Made by a program: the position numbers and the translations under genes
NCBI GenBank assembly: GCA_937907645.1
Contig: CALCWV010000075.1
Location: 1 to 61,063 of the forward strand
Length of the DNA stretch: 61,063 nt
Source of the DNA: an uncultured Clostridia bacterium
GTDB taxonomy: Bacteria > Bacillota > Clostridia > Christensenellales > UBA1242
Reading direction: 5' to 3'
Notes under the pieces: generated by a model
Databases searched by the model: none
The model's input: only the letters and a program-made list of their open reading frames with translations
Told to the model about the DNA's origin: nothing
Shown: positions 19,475 through 26,844 of the stretch, one piece after another
Layout of the letters: each line of letters begins with the position of its first letter
How positions within the stretch are numbered: the stretch's first letter is position 1

Positions 19475-22183
19475 TTAGCCACCGTGAATAGTCTTAATAT
19501 AATCTAGAGCTGTAATTTGAACCATTGTTCTGCTTGAAGGGCCAGTAATGAAGAATGCTTGCCCTCTTCCCGCCGTAACAATAGCATTTTGTTCTTCTTC
19601 GTTAATTCCACCAGATTTTTTGTAAAGCTCAACCAAGTCGTTGATATCATTTGGAGCGAGGGCGAAAATCAAGGAATATTGACAAGCGTTAATAACCGCT
19701 GTCGACTGTTTCTTAATTTCGTCTGATCCAACGAAGTCGGCAAGGTTCTGAGTAATAACTACCTGCATACCTGCATACTTTCTGATACGTTTTGCCATCT
19801 GTGCCATGAATTCCAAGGCAATAGGATATTTCGAGTTGATGAAAATGTGTGCCTCATCGACTACTACGATAATCTTTCTTGTATTCTTGCCATCTGGGTG
19901 ATATTTAGCGTTAAAGTCTTTGTTGTTAATAATTTCGTTGTTCAAATATCTGAACACCAATAACATTTGTGCGTTTGTGAGCAATCCGTTATTGTTTGCA
20001 ATCAATGATTGGAAGTTGAAGCAAACCAAGTTTTCGTTTGTAACGATAGATGTCGGCCCGTTCCAAAGTTTACTGTTTCTTCCGCCCGTTGCGAACTTTT
20101 TGATGTATGTTTCAACAGTCATAAGATTCTTCAAAAGGAAGTCATCCTTTGCTGTCTTAATTCTCTCAAGAATCAAATTGTACAAATCGTCGAAGATAGG
20201 ATAGTCTTCTGGCTTCTTATCTCCAAGATATGTGTTTTCATCAATTCCCTTGAGCTTGTATGTATCAACGATAAGTGAGTTCAATACTTCGAAAGCATCA
20301 CTGCTGATTCCCTCCAAGATTGATCTGAAGAATTGTTCCAAGAACTGCAAATGTTGTGAGAATGAGTCATCGACTTTTCTTTCAACAGCTTTTTTAACTT
20401 TTTCCACGATCTCGAACTCATCAAGCTCTTCATCACTCTTCTTTTCTTCCTCTGTTTCGTCCAAAGATGTGATAACGTGGAAAGGATTCAAAATGCCTTG
20501 TTGTGATGAACCTACATCGATGTACTTTCCTCCAAGATTTTGTGTCATTGTAAAATATTCTTTTTCAGGGTCGCAGATGAAAATCTTACTATTGTCTGCT
20601 GCGAGGTTTGTAAGTAACGTTTTAACAGCAAAACTCTTTCCTGATCCAGACTTTCCGATAACCATCATGTTTGAGTTAACACGAACAGCGTCTCTTTGGA
20701 AGAAATCGACGAACACTGGATATTCGTTATCCCCGATATATATTCCGTTTTCATCCTGCAATGCACTTGAGATGAATGGGAACACAGCGGCGAGCGTTGA
20801 AGTTGGAATACCTCTTCTTGTGTTTGCGATATTATCTCTTCTTGAGATGTTTGCACTGATGAAAGCATCAACTTGTCTAGCGAACATTTCACTGAACTTG
20901 AATCCGCTTTGCTTAAGCATAGCTTTAACATCTCTTCGAGCTGCGTCTTCGCAAGTTACATATGTATTTACATCAAACAATTGTTGATTGTTGTTTTTTA
21001 ACTGAACGAGCAAATCTCTAAGTGTGTCAATGTGTGTTTGCAATTCGATCTGACTACTGCTTCTTCCTGAACGATAGAGCTTTGACTCCATATCCATGAT
21101 AGCTTTATCGATGCTTCTTTCAGAGTTTGACTTTGGAAGCAAGCTGAACTTCATAACCACTCTTGTTCTGTCGAGAAGGAAGATCTCTGATCCCCAAGCA
21201 TTTCCAACATTCAAAGGATAGTCAGTTATAAGAAAAGTTCTAAAAGCTTTGTCCCCATCCAAAATGTACTTGGCTGATTTAAATTGCAATTTCTTTGGCT
21301 TTGCCCATTCAACATATTTATTGATTGGAAGAGATTCAACTTCTCTCTCATCAAATTCTTTTCCATAGTTTGCCTTAAGGAAAACAGCGAGGTCTTGTCC
21401 ATAAAGTTTCTTCGCAGTCATTGGAGCAAGTGAACTTGCAAGCGCTGAGATCATTCCGTTTGTTGTTCCCTCAAGAGTTGATTTGTCTTTATCATATACA
21501 ATGAGATAGAAGTGATCTTGATAAACTTTTTCACGTCTGTTAAGGTTTTCCATGAAGGAAACTCTTTCTTCGAAAACAGGTGCTCTTGAATCAACTTCGG
21601 CGTCTGTTACTTGTCCTTCATATTGCATTTCCAAAAGAAGTTCATACTTTTTGTTTTCGTTGTAAATGTAATTATCTAAAAGCATAGCTCTGTTGAGTTT
21701 AATAATTGAACATGTTTGGTCAGGTGTCAATCTTCTAAGAGCGTTCGCGAAACTTTCAATAACGTTATCCTGTGTATATTCATTTAACAATCCAAAAAGC
21801 ACAGGTTTAATTTCTAAAACTTGAGCATAGTATCCGCCAAAGTCTATGTATGAGTTTGCATCAATCTTTGTAAAAGGAATCATTTCGTTGATGTCTGACT
21901 TCTTTGATTTCCCGTCTGAAACAGAAAACTTTTTCTTCTGTGCCAAGAATCTAAACAAGTGAGATATTGTCACATAGAATCTTTCATCATCAGCGACCTT
22001 GATAAATAGTGAGAGCCCAACAATGAGCCACACTAAAGCGATCCAAATATGATTTGCAAAGTTAGATGCAAAAAGAACAACTGCGACAGCTACAACTATG
22101 ACAGCAAGTATAAGGTCGAAAGCAGTTACTCCTTTAACAAACTCTAATTTTACTTTTGTTTTTCTGGGGATAATTCTTTGCAT
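19475..22183 (-). CDS. Conjugation-type ATPase: PrgI-like membrane domain fused to VirB4/TraE ATPase
   Basis: A 902-residue protein. Residues ~1-75 hold two transmembrane helices (about 23-41 and 45-62) behind a basic stretch, as in the small PrgI component of Gram-positive type IV secretion. The remainder is VirB4-like: a beta-rich N-terminal region, Walker A GKSGSGKS near residue 510, Walker B VVVDEAH near residue 770, and a VVITQNL sensor motif. VirB4 ATPases energise type IV secretion or conjugation channels. Unusually, no relaxase, VirB6, VirD4 coupling protein, integrase or att-like repeats are present in the window. Flanking genes are a giant lipoprotein and a PRC-barrel protein. The ribosome site is AGAGG about 9 nt before the ATG. 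Its role here is unknown; a link to export or assembly of surface proteins is speculation. Confidence 0.85.
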   Translation of the reverse strand: MQRIIPRKTKVKLEFVKGVTAFDLILAVIVVAVAVVLFASNFANHIWIALVWLIVGLSLFIKVADDERFYVTISHLFRFLAQKKKFSVSDGKSKKSDINEMIPFTKIDANSYIDFGGYYAQVLEIKPVLFGLLNEYTQDNVIESFANALRRLTPDQTCSIIKLNRAMLLDNYIYNENKKYELLLEMQYEGQVTDAEVDSRAPVFEERVSFMENLNRREKVYQDHFYLIVYDKDKSTLEGTTNGMISALASSLAPMTAKKLYGQDLAVFLKANYGKEFDEREVESLPINKYVEWAKPKKLQFKSAKYILDGDKAFRTFLITDYPLNVGNAWGSEIFLLDRTRVVMKFSLLPKSNSERSIDKAIMDMESKLYRSGRSSSQIELQTHIDTLRDLLVQLKNNNQQLFDVNTYVTCEDAARRDVKAMLKQSGFKFSEMFARQVDAFISANISRRDNIANTRRGIPTSTLAAVFPFISSALQDENGIYIGDNEYPVFVDFFQRDAVRVNSNMMVIGKSGSGKSFAVKTLLTNLAADNSKIFICDPEKEYFTMTQNLGGKYIDVGSSQQGILNPFHVITSLDETEEEKKSDEELDEFEIVEKVKKAVERKVDDSFSQHLQFLEQFFRSILEGISSDAFEVLNSLIVDTYKLKGIDENTYLGDKKPEDYPIFDDLYNLILERIKTAKDDFLLKNLMTVETYIKKFATGGRNSKLWNGPTSIVTNENLVCFNFQSLIANNNGLLTNAQMLLVFRYLNNEIINNKDFNAKYHPDGKNTRKIIVVVDEAHIFINSKYPIALEFMAQMAKRIRKYAGMQVVITQNLADFVGSDEIKKQSTAVINACQYSLIFALAPNDINDLVELYKKSGGINEEEQNAIVTAGRGQAFFITGPSSRTMVQITALDYIKTIHGG

Positions 22184-22222
22184 TATTTTTTTCCTCTCTT
22201 TTCCAGTATTTAATCTATTAAT

Positions 22223-22252
22223 ATAATACTACGAAACCTCTTAAAAATACAA
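22223..22252 (-). promoter_or_regulatory. Probable promoter of the VirB4-like gene
   Basis: Minus strand: TTGTAT (22247-22252), 18-nt spacer, TATTAT (22223-22228), about 40 nt before the start codon. Confidence 0.5.
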
Positions 22253-22291
22253 ACGATTGAAAAGGGTTTTAACAAAATAAATAAAATTATT

Positions 22292-22999
22292 TTATTTACA
22301 GTTTACAAGTAAGTGGTTTAATTTATTATGCTTCTTTGCAACTGTAATTATCCTATCTGTTATTACCTCATTTTTTTTAACAATTAATTCGTTATTAAAT
22401 CCCAAAATATCGCATATTGCTATTTTTCCAAGTAATTTTTGTGAATAAATATTAGTTTTATATGGCAATTGCACGGAAATATTCTTTATTTCCTTATTTT
22501 CAGCGTATTTATTATTTTGAATTTCCACTTTTTGCATAATATTTTTATCAATTCTTTGGAATTTATTTATTTTTTTTCTTTTAATTCTTTTTTCACTGAA
22601 AATTAAATATTCTCCGTCCCATATAGAAATATTTTGCGGGCATATTTCGCATTTTTCAGTAATTAATTTCTGAATTTTTTTATTATTTAAATAAATTTCT
22701 TTTACTCTCCCTAAATTAATTCCATCCGCTGAAATAACCTGCTTCCCAATAGGTGAATTATTCTGCATATTTTCACCAAAAGTTAGCATATTGCTGTTTT
22801 TTATCATAACAAATTCTTGGACTGATAAAATACTTTTACAGTCTAGATATTTTATTTTCTCTTCGGTTTCATCACATACCAAAAATGCATATACGCTCAT
22901 AGTTTGAAAATCTATCAGTGGACAAAGGACGTATCCAACGCAAGCTCCCTCTTCTTGGGAGATAATCTTTTTTGAAATTATTTCTGTTAATCTTTCCAT
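22292..22999 (-). CDS. PRC-barrel domain protein
   Basis: A 235-residue soluble protein. Residues ~3-65 and ~80-135 resemble two PRC-barrel units; the second contains the typical 'IGKQVISADG.NLG.VKEIYL' pattern. PRC-barrels are small beta-barrels that mediate protein or RNA contacts, for example in RimM and YlmC. After a Lys-rich linker, the C-terminal ~45 residues (LLGKIAICDILG ... LIVKKNEVITDRII) resemble the short hinge motif that also occurs in RpoB/RpoC and at the N-terminus of some HD-GYP proteins. It is divergent from the DUF1858 gene; the shared 117-bp spacer carries a direct repeat. The role is unknown. Base composition is more AT-rich than its neighbours. Confidence 0.65.
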   Translation of the reverse strand: MERLTEIISKKIISQEEGACVGYVLCPLIDFQTMSVYAFLVCDETEEKIKYLDCKSILSVQEFVMIKNSNMLTFGENMQNNSPIGKQVISADGINLGRVKEIYLNNKKIQKLITEKCEICPQNISIWDGEYLIFSEKRIKRKKINKFQRIDKNIMQKVEIQNNKYAENKEIKNISVQLPYKTNIYSQKLLGKIAICDILGFNNELIVKKNEVITDRIITVAKKHNKLNHLLVNCK

Positions 23000-23021
23000 G
23001 CCATATATTATTTTCCTAAGT

Positions 23022-23044
23022 ATTGTGATATGACATTGTGATAT
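23022..23044. repeat. Tandem direct repeat in a divergent promoter region
   Basis: Two exact copies of ATTGTGATAT (23022-23031 and 23035-23044) separated by GAC, period 13 bp. They lie between the divergent PRC-barrel and DUF1858 genes and overlap a weak minus-strand promoter candidate (TTGTCG, 18 nt, TATCAC). This is a plausible operator. Confidence 0.55.
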
Positions 23045-23062
23045 AAATCGACAAAATTTTAG

Positions 23063-23091
23063 TTGACATTTTAAGAGCTTTGATATAAGAT
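23063..23091 (+). promoter_or_regulatory. Sigma-A-type promoter of the DUF1858 gene
   Basis: TTGACA (23063-23068), 17-nt spacer, TAAGAT (23086-23091), followed by a TAGGAGA ribosome site. Confidence 0.8.
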
Positions 23092-23116
23092 TAGTAAGTA
23101 AATAGGAGAAAGAAAA

Positions 23117-23377
23117 ATGAAGAAAATAACAAAGGACATGACAATTGCCGAAGTTTTAGATATAGATCCATCCCTTGGCGAAATCCTTCTTGGATTTGAT
23201 ATGCACTGCATCTACTGTCCAATGGGAAGAATGGAAACGCTTGAAGAGGCTTGTGAGGCTCATGGGACTGACCTTGAATTCTTACTCAAAAAGCTCAATG
23301 AAGCTGAATGTTTTTCAGTAGAAGGAACTGTTAAGAAAAAGGCCAAAGTTAAAAAAGCAAACGTCGACAAGATATAA
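23117..23377 (+). CDS. DUF1858-domain protein (hybrid-cluster-associated disulfide protein type)
   Basis: An 86-residue protein. Residues 1-65 match the DUF1858 pattern: ITKDMTIAEVL, then GFDMHCIYCPMGRMETLEEACEAHG, with the characteristic CxxC pair, then a final amphipathic helix ending LLKKLNEA. A Lys-rich tail follows. DUF1858 proteins are small helical proteins often found beside redox and iron-sulfur functions; the exact role is not established. It is monocistronic, with its own promoter and a terminator shared with the convergent hflX. Confidence 0.85.
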   Translation: MKKITKDMTIAEVLDIDPSLGEILLGFDMHCIYCPMGRMETLEEACEAHGTDLEFLLKKLNEAECFSVEGTVKKKAKVKKANVDKI

Positions 23378-23388
23378 TTAGTATACAT

Positions 23389-23432
23389 TAAAAAAGGATA
23401 AGATTTGATTTACTTCAATCTTATCTTTTTTT
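23389..23432. terminator. Bidirectional terminator between the DUF1858 gene and hflX
   Basis: GATAAGATT (23397-23405) pairs with AATCTTATC (23417-23425). An A run precedes and a T run follows, so it can stop transcription from both strands. Confidence 0.85.
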
Positions 23433-23443
23433 ATAAAATATTT

Positions 23444-24556
23444 TTATTCATTATACAACTTTTCTCTAATCAAATTTTTAAGCTCATCTAAGCCAATATT
23501 TTTCTTAGCAGAAACAAGCATTCCTCTTTCTCTTAAATTCCCTTCGTCCTTAAGCATATCACATTTATTGAAAATTAATATTCTTTCGCATTTGCTTCCA
23601 ATGTCATCAAGGACTTTGTTTGTTACTTCAATATTTTTTTCAAAGTAACTTGATCCGTCCTTCCCTACTTGTGTTGGGTCAACAACGTGCAAAATAAGGT
23701 CAGCATCTTTTGCTTCTTCCAAAGTTGAAGCGAACGCATCGACCAGCTCATGAGGAAGATCTGTAATAAATCCAACTGTATCAGTTATAACAACATTTTT
23801 CCCCTGTCCAAGATAGAGCTTTCTGCTCGTTGTGTCAAGGGTTGCAAAATACTTGTCTTCCGCATAAATGTTATCTTTCGTCAGTGCGTTAATAAGAGTG
23901 CTTTTGCCCGCGTTTGTGTATCCAACAATTGCAATTCTCTTTGCTCCTGACTTTTCTCTTTCTCTTCTGTTAATTCCTCTCTTATTTCTAACTTGCGCGA
24001 TTTCTTTTCTAAGAAGATCCATTTCTTTTTCAAGTTTTCGTCTATCTAATTCAAGTTTTGTTTCTCCAGGTCCTCTCATTCCCACGCCAGATCCGCCATA
24101 TCTTCCGCTTGATCCCTTGACCTCGGCAAGTCTTGGCATAAGATATCTATCTTGCGCATATTTAACTTGTAATCTCGCTTCAGAGGTTTGCGCTCTTAGT
24201 GCAAAAATATCAATAATAAGTCCTACTCTGTCAATTACTCTTACACCTAAAACATCCGAGATATTCCTTGTTTGAGAAGCTGTCAGCGGATAGTCCACAA
24301 CGACGAGAGTAATCTCTTCTTCGCATTCCTCGATATATGCCCTTATTTCCTCAAGCTTGCCCTTTCCAAGCACAGTTGCCTTGTTAAAATCCCTAATATT
24401 TTGCGCGAAAGAATTGACCACTTCTAAATCAGTGGACTCAGCCAGTTTAGTTATTTCGTCAAGCTTTCTTTCCCTGTCATCGTTTTTATTAATGCACACT
24501 GCAACAACGATGCACTTATTTTTTTCTTTTTGCGTTGTTTCGTATATTTTCTTCAT
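23444..24556 (-). CDS. hflX: Ribosome-associated GTPase HflX
   Basis: A 370-residue GTPase that binds the 50S subunit and splits or rescues stalled ribosomes under stress. The N-terminal HflX domain contains the glycine-rich segment GRYGGSG.GMRGPGETKLE (about 151-170), followed by a helical linker. The G domain shows G1 GYTNAGKST (212-220), G3 DTVGF (259-263) and G4 NKCD (330-333). Start set at the ATG at 24556: a GTG six codons upstream lies inside the -10 box and cannot be in the transcript. The -10 TATAAT ends only 6 nt before the ATG, so the mRNA is predicted to be leaderless. It is transcribed alone. Confidence 0.95.
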   Translation of the reverse strand: MKKIYETTQKEKNKCIVVAVCINKNDDRERKLDEITKLAESTDLEVVNSFAQNIRDFNKATVLGKGKLEEIRAYIEECEEEITLVVVDYPLTASQTRNISDVLGVRVIDRVGLIIDIFALRAQTSEARLQVKYAQDRYLMPRLAEVKGSSGRYGGSGVGMRGPGETKLELDRRKLEKEMDLLRKEIAQVRNKRGINRREREKSGAKRIAIVGYTNAGKSTLINALTKDNIYAEDKYFATLDTTSRKLYLGQGKNVVITDTVGFITDLPHELVDAFASTLEEAKDADLILHVVDPTQVGKDGSSYFEKNIEVTNKVLDDIGSKCERILIFNKCDMLKDEGNLRERGMLVSAKKNIGLDELKNLIREKLYNE

Positions 24557-24562
24557 GATTTT

Positions 24563-24590
24563 ATTATAGCACACTTTTTCATTTTTTCAA
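24563..24590 (-). promoter_or_regulatory. Promoter of hflX, predicted leaderless start
   Basis: Minus strand: TTGAAA (24585-24590), 16-nt spacer, TATAAT (24563-24568). The start codon begins 7 nt after the -10 box, where transcription itself should begin. Confidence 0.75.
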
Positions 24591-24630
24591 ACACATAAAT
24601 AGATTTTAGGCAATGTGCTATTTTAATAAA

Positions 24631-24677
24631 CTTTTTGTGGATGAATTTTTATTAATATATCTCCACAACACAAAAAG
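24631..24677. repeat. Inverted repeat upstream of the candidate RNA
   Basis: CTTTTTGTG (24631-24639) is complementary to CACAAAAAG (24669-24677), with a second inner pair TGTGGA/TCCACA. The centre is AT-rich. It may be an operator or part of a promoter for the structured RNA that follows; no clear promoter elements were found. Confidence 0.35.
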
Positions 24678-24720
24678 CATAATACTTAGTTTACTCTCTT
24701 TCAATGTAATATGACAGCAG

Positions 24721-24940
24721 AAATCAAGAGATTTTTCTTGGATTTTGGCATTTTAAGGCTCTCAATAGAGGTTCCTCATTGAGGTTCTTGAAAGGGCAAA
24801 AGGCTGAAAAATAATTGATTTGTGCGGTGACAAACTAGGCAAGCCCCATAAGGGCGCGCCAGTTTTTAAGCTCGAGGCTCACCCGAGGTGGGCGCATAGT
24901 GACCTATGTAACCGTTAAAAATTATCTCGAAGTAATCAAT
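24721..24940 (+). ncRNA. Candidate structured non-coding RNA
   Basis: Gene-free and less AT-rich than its flanks. Successive helices on the plus strand: hairpin 24721-24745 (AAATC-AAGA with TCTT-GATTT); hairpin 24760-24784 (CTCAAT.GAG with CTC-ATTGAG); closing helix ATTGATT (24814-24820) with AATCAAT (24934-24940). Inside that helix are: hairpin 24833-24864 (AACT.GGC..GCCC with GGGC..GCC-AGTT); a helix TTTTTAA/TTAAAAA (24863-24869 with 24915-24921) enclosing hairpin 24877-24893 (GCTCACC/GGTGGGC); and hairpin 24895-24908 (CATAG/CTATG). A long-armed terminator follows. I could not match it to RNase P, tmRNA, SRP or 6S RNA. Plus is favoured because the terminator then lies at the 3' end; no convincing promoter was found. 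Confidence 0.5.
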
Positions 24941-25068
24941 CTTAGACAAAAAAGCGAGCAGAACAAGGCTCGCCGGTCATTGCTGGCAGGAGTTTACAAC
25001 CCCGTAAATGACTGTCAGAAATGGACGGCAGTAAACGCAGTTCTGCGACGCTTTTTTTGTCTAAGATT
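24938..25068. terminator. Long-armed bidirectional terminator hairpin with structured apex
   Basis: Left arm 24938-24964 and right arm 25040-25068 are complementary over about 26 pairs, with one small bulge and one mismatch. They include A6-GCG opposite CGC-T7, so the element can end transcription in both directions. The ~75-nt apical segment is itself structured (GTCATT/AATGAC and GTTTAC/GTAAA pairs). The stop codon of the minus-strand lipoprotein gene lies inside the right arm. It serves that operon and probably the candidate RNA. Confidence 0.75.
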
Positions 25069-25717
25069 TAGTTAGGATGTTGCCATCCTCAATATTTATA
25101 ACACAATAATGCGATGTTCCATTCTCTGCATAAATGTAAAAGTACCAGAATAACCTGTTAAATTTATCGTTTGGATTGTCGATGATTCTTAGATAACATT
25201 CTGCGCTGAGTTTTCTCTTACTAACTAAATTTTCTAGTTCGTCTGAAAAAGCCTCTGTTCCAATTTCAAGCGCATCACTGCTTTTTATATTGAAGTTTTG
25301 TGACCTACATTCAAGATCAACAACGCTGCCTTTATATTTGATTGAAATTTTGTCGTCTTCACTAACTTTATATCCAAGGTCAACAACGTAGGATGAGCTG
25401 AGCAAATCTTGCTCTAAGATTATGGTAGCTTTTTTATCATTGACGGATATTTCCGCTTGAATACATTTTTGATTGTCTGAAACAAGCATAGTCACTACTG
25501 AAAAGTCTTTGAGCTCACCAGTTTTTCCGTTATACTCATAAGGCTCTTCTCGTTGGCCGGAACTTATATTTGCACTAAAGTCACCTGCGCCAGAAAAGTA
25601 AACTTCCACCATTTCAGATATACTTTGCTTCGCAAGGTCTTGTATATTTATTGAGCAGCCTGTTAGCACTACGCAAAATAAAAAAGATATAAGTAAAAGC
25701 ATTTTTTTGTTAAACAT
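25061..25717 (-). CDS. Small lipoprotein of unknown function
   Basis: A 218-residue protein with a lipoprotein signal (hydrophobic stretch, then VLTGC, Cys21). The mature part is beta-rich, and I do not recognise the family. It is the last gene of the walJ-htrA operon, 77 nt after htrA, with a GAGAGGTG ribosome site. The location suggests an extracytoplasmic role beside the HtrA protease, but this is inference. Confidence 0.7.
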   Translation of the reverse strand: MFNKKMLLLISFLFCVVLTGCSINIQDLAKQSISEMVEVYFSGAGDFSANISSGQREEPYEYNGKTGELKDFSVVTMLVSDNQKCIQAEISVNDKKATIILEQDLLSSSYVVDLGYKVSEDDKISIKYKGSVVDLECRSQNFNIKSSDALEIGTEAFSDELENLVSKRKLSAECYLRIIDNPNDKFNRLFWYFYIYAENGTSHYCVINIEDGNILTKS

Positions 25718-25794
25718 TTTACACCTCTCTTATATCTTACATCTATTGAGTTTGCGAAAAATATATACTATTGTATTTTTAGAAAGAATTTTGT

Positions 25795-26814
25795 TTATTG
25801 CTTTTGAAGTTTGATTTCAACCTGACCTTCGGAGTTATCTCTAAAATATGTTAATTTTATCGTATCTCCAACGTCGTGTTTATATAATTCAATTCTAAAA
25901 TCGAGCATATTCTGTATTTTTTGATCATCAACGGCAATTATGACATCCCCTTTTCTAAGCCCAGCTTCCTTTGCTCTATCTTTAACTGAGACGACATAAA
26001 CACCTTGAGTATTAAGCTGCTGTCCATAAACTTCGGCAAGTGATGAATCAAATCCAAAGATTCCAAGATAAGGCGAGCTGTAATTGTTGTTAGCTTTTAT
26101 TTTGTCAACTATGATCTTGCCAAGCTCAATTGGAATGGCGAAACCTATTCCCTCTCCCTCTGTCGCTTTAAGTGTGTTGATTCCAACAACTCGTCCTTGA
26201 GAATCGATCAGAGGTCCGCCACTATTCCCTGGATTTATGCTCGCGTCGTGCTGAATTAAACTTTGTAAAAAGCTTGTTCCATAAGAGCTTTCACTTTCCA
26301 AAACTCTATCCATTGCGCTGACAATCCCTTTAGTCACTGTATGTTTAAACTGAAGAGTTAGCGGGGTCCCAATAGCATACACCTCATCTCCGACAAGAAT
26401 ATCATCTAAATTTCTCGTTGATAAATATGGGATCTCCCTTGAAGACTTTAATATTGCCATATCCATACTTGGATTTCCCCATAGGACTTGAGCAGATCCT
26501 GTTGTCTTGTCAGCATAATATAAAGTTATCTTGTTGCACCCTTCGACAACGTGGAAATTTGTTAGGATATATCCCCCTTCGCTTATGGCAATACCCGTCC
26601 CTATTGCGTAACCGTCATTTAAGTCAGCCGCAATTCCAACAACGGCGCTACGCGCTTCACTCAGCATTTGACTCACATCATTACTTGCAGAATTTATTTC
26701 CCTAACCTGCATGTTAACATTTGGCTCAGAGTAGCCGCTATACGATAACGTGTTAGAACAGCCGGTCAGCAGCATCCCAGACAACATAAAAAAAGCTAAA
26801 AGATTTTTCTTCAT
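25795..26814 (-). CDS. htrA: HtrA/DegP-like serine protease, lipid-anchored
   Basis: A 339-residue envelope quality-control protease. The signal peptide ends in the lipobox LLTGC (Cys19), so it is predicted to be a lipoprotein; most Firmicutes HtrA proteins have a transmembrane anchor instead. The trypsin-like domain contains the full triad: His88 (TNFHVV), Asp118 (SMDMAIL) and Ser198 (NPGNSGGPL). A single PDZ domain follows, from about residue 245 (LGI.G) to the C-terminus. It lies 30 nt downstream of walJ, with a strong AAGGAGG site. The walJ-htrA order is the conserved tail of the walRK locus in Firmicutes, although walRK itself is not in this window. Confidence 0.93.
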   Translation of the reverse strand: MKKNLLAFFMLSGMLLTGCSNTLSYSGYSEPNVNMQVREINSASNDVSQMLSEARSAVVGIAADLNDGYAIGTGIAISEGGYILTNFHVVEGCNKITLYYADKTTGSAQVLWGNPSMDMAILKSSREIPYLSTRNLDDILVGDEVYAIGTPLTLQFKHTVTKGIVSAMDRVLESESSYGTSFLQSLIQHDASINPGNSGGPLIDSQGRVVGINTLKATEGEGIGFAIPIELGKIIVDKIKANNNYSSPYLGIFGFDSSLAEVYGQQLNTQGVYVVSVKDRAKEAGLRKGDVIIAVDDQKIQNMLDFRIELYKHDVGDTIKLTYFRDNSEGQVEIKLQKQ

Positions 26815-26844
26815 ATTCCTCCTTATGAAGTCAAAAAGTTTTAG

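Noticed and set aside
20232..20987. Plus-strand 251-codon open frame opposite the VirB4-like gene
   Set aside because: The minus frame carries Walker A/B and clear conservation. The plus frame is Ser/Leu-rich low complexity without expression signals.
19475..22183. An integrative conjugative element around the VirB4-like gene
   Set aside because: No integrase, relaxase, coupling protein, att repeats or tRNA flank was found; surrounding genes are chromosomal housekeeping genes.
24557..24574. Upstream GTG start for hflX
   Set aside because: The GTG and following codons overlap the TATAAT box, so they would not be in the mRNA.
24721..25060. Identification of the hairpin region as RNase P RNA, tmRNA, SRP RNA or 6S RNA
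   Set aside because: No GAGGAAAGUC core, no tRNA-like ends with CCA, no SRP GGAA-loop domain, and local hairpins rather than one long 6S-type rod with a central bubble. A short similarity to the 6S string CCTTAAAACTG on the minus strand is too small to count.
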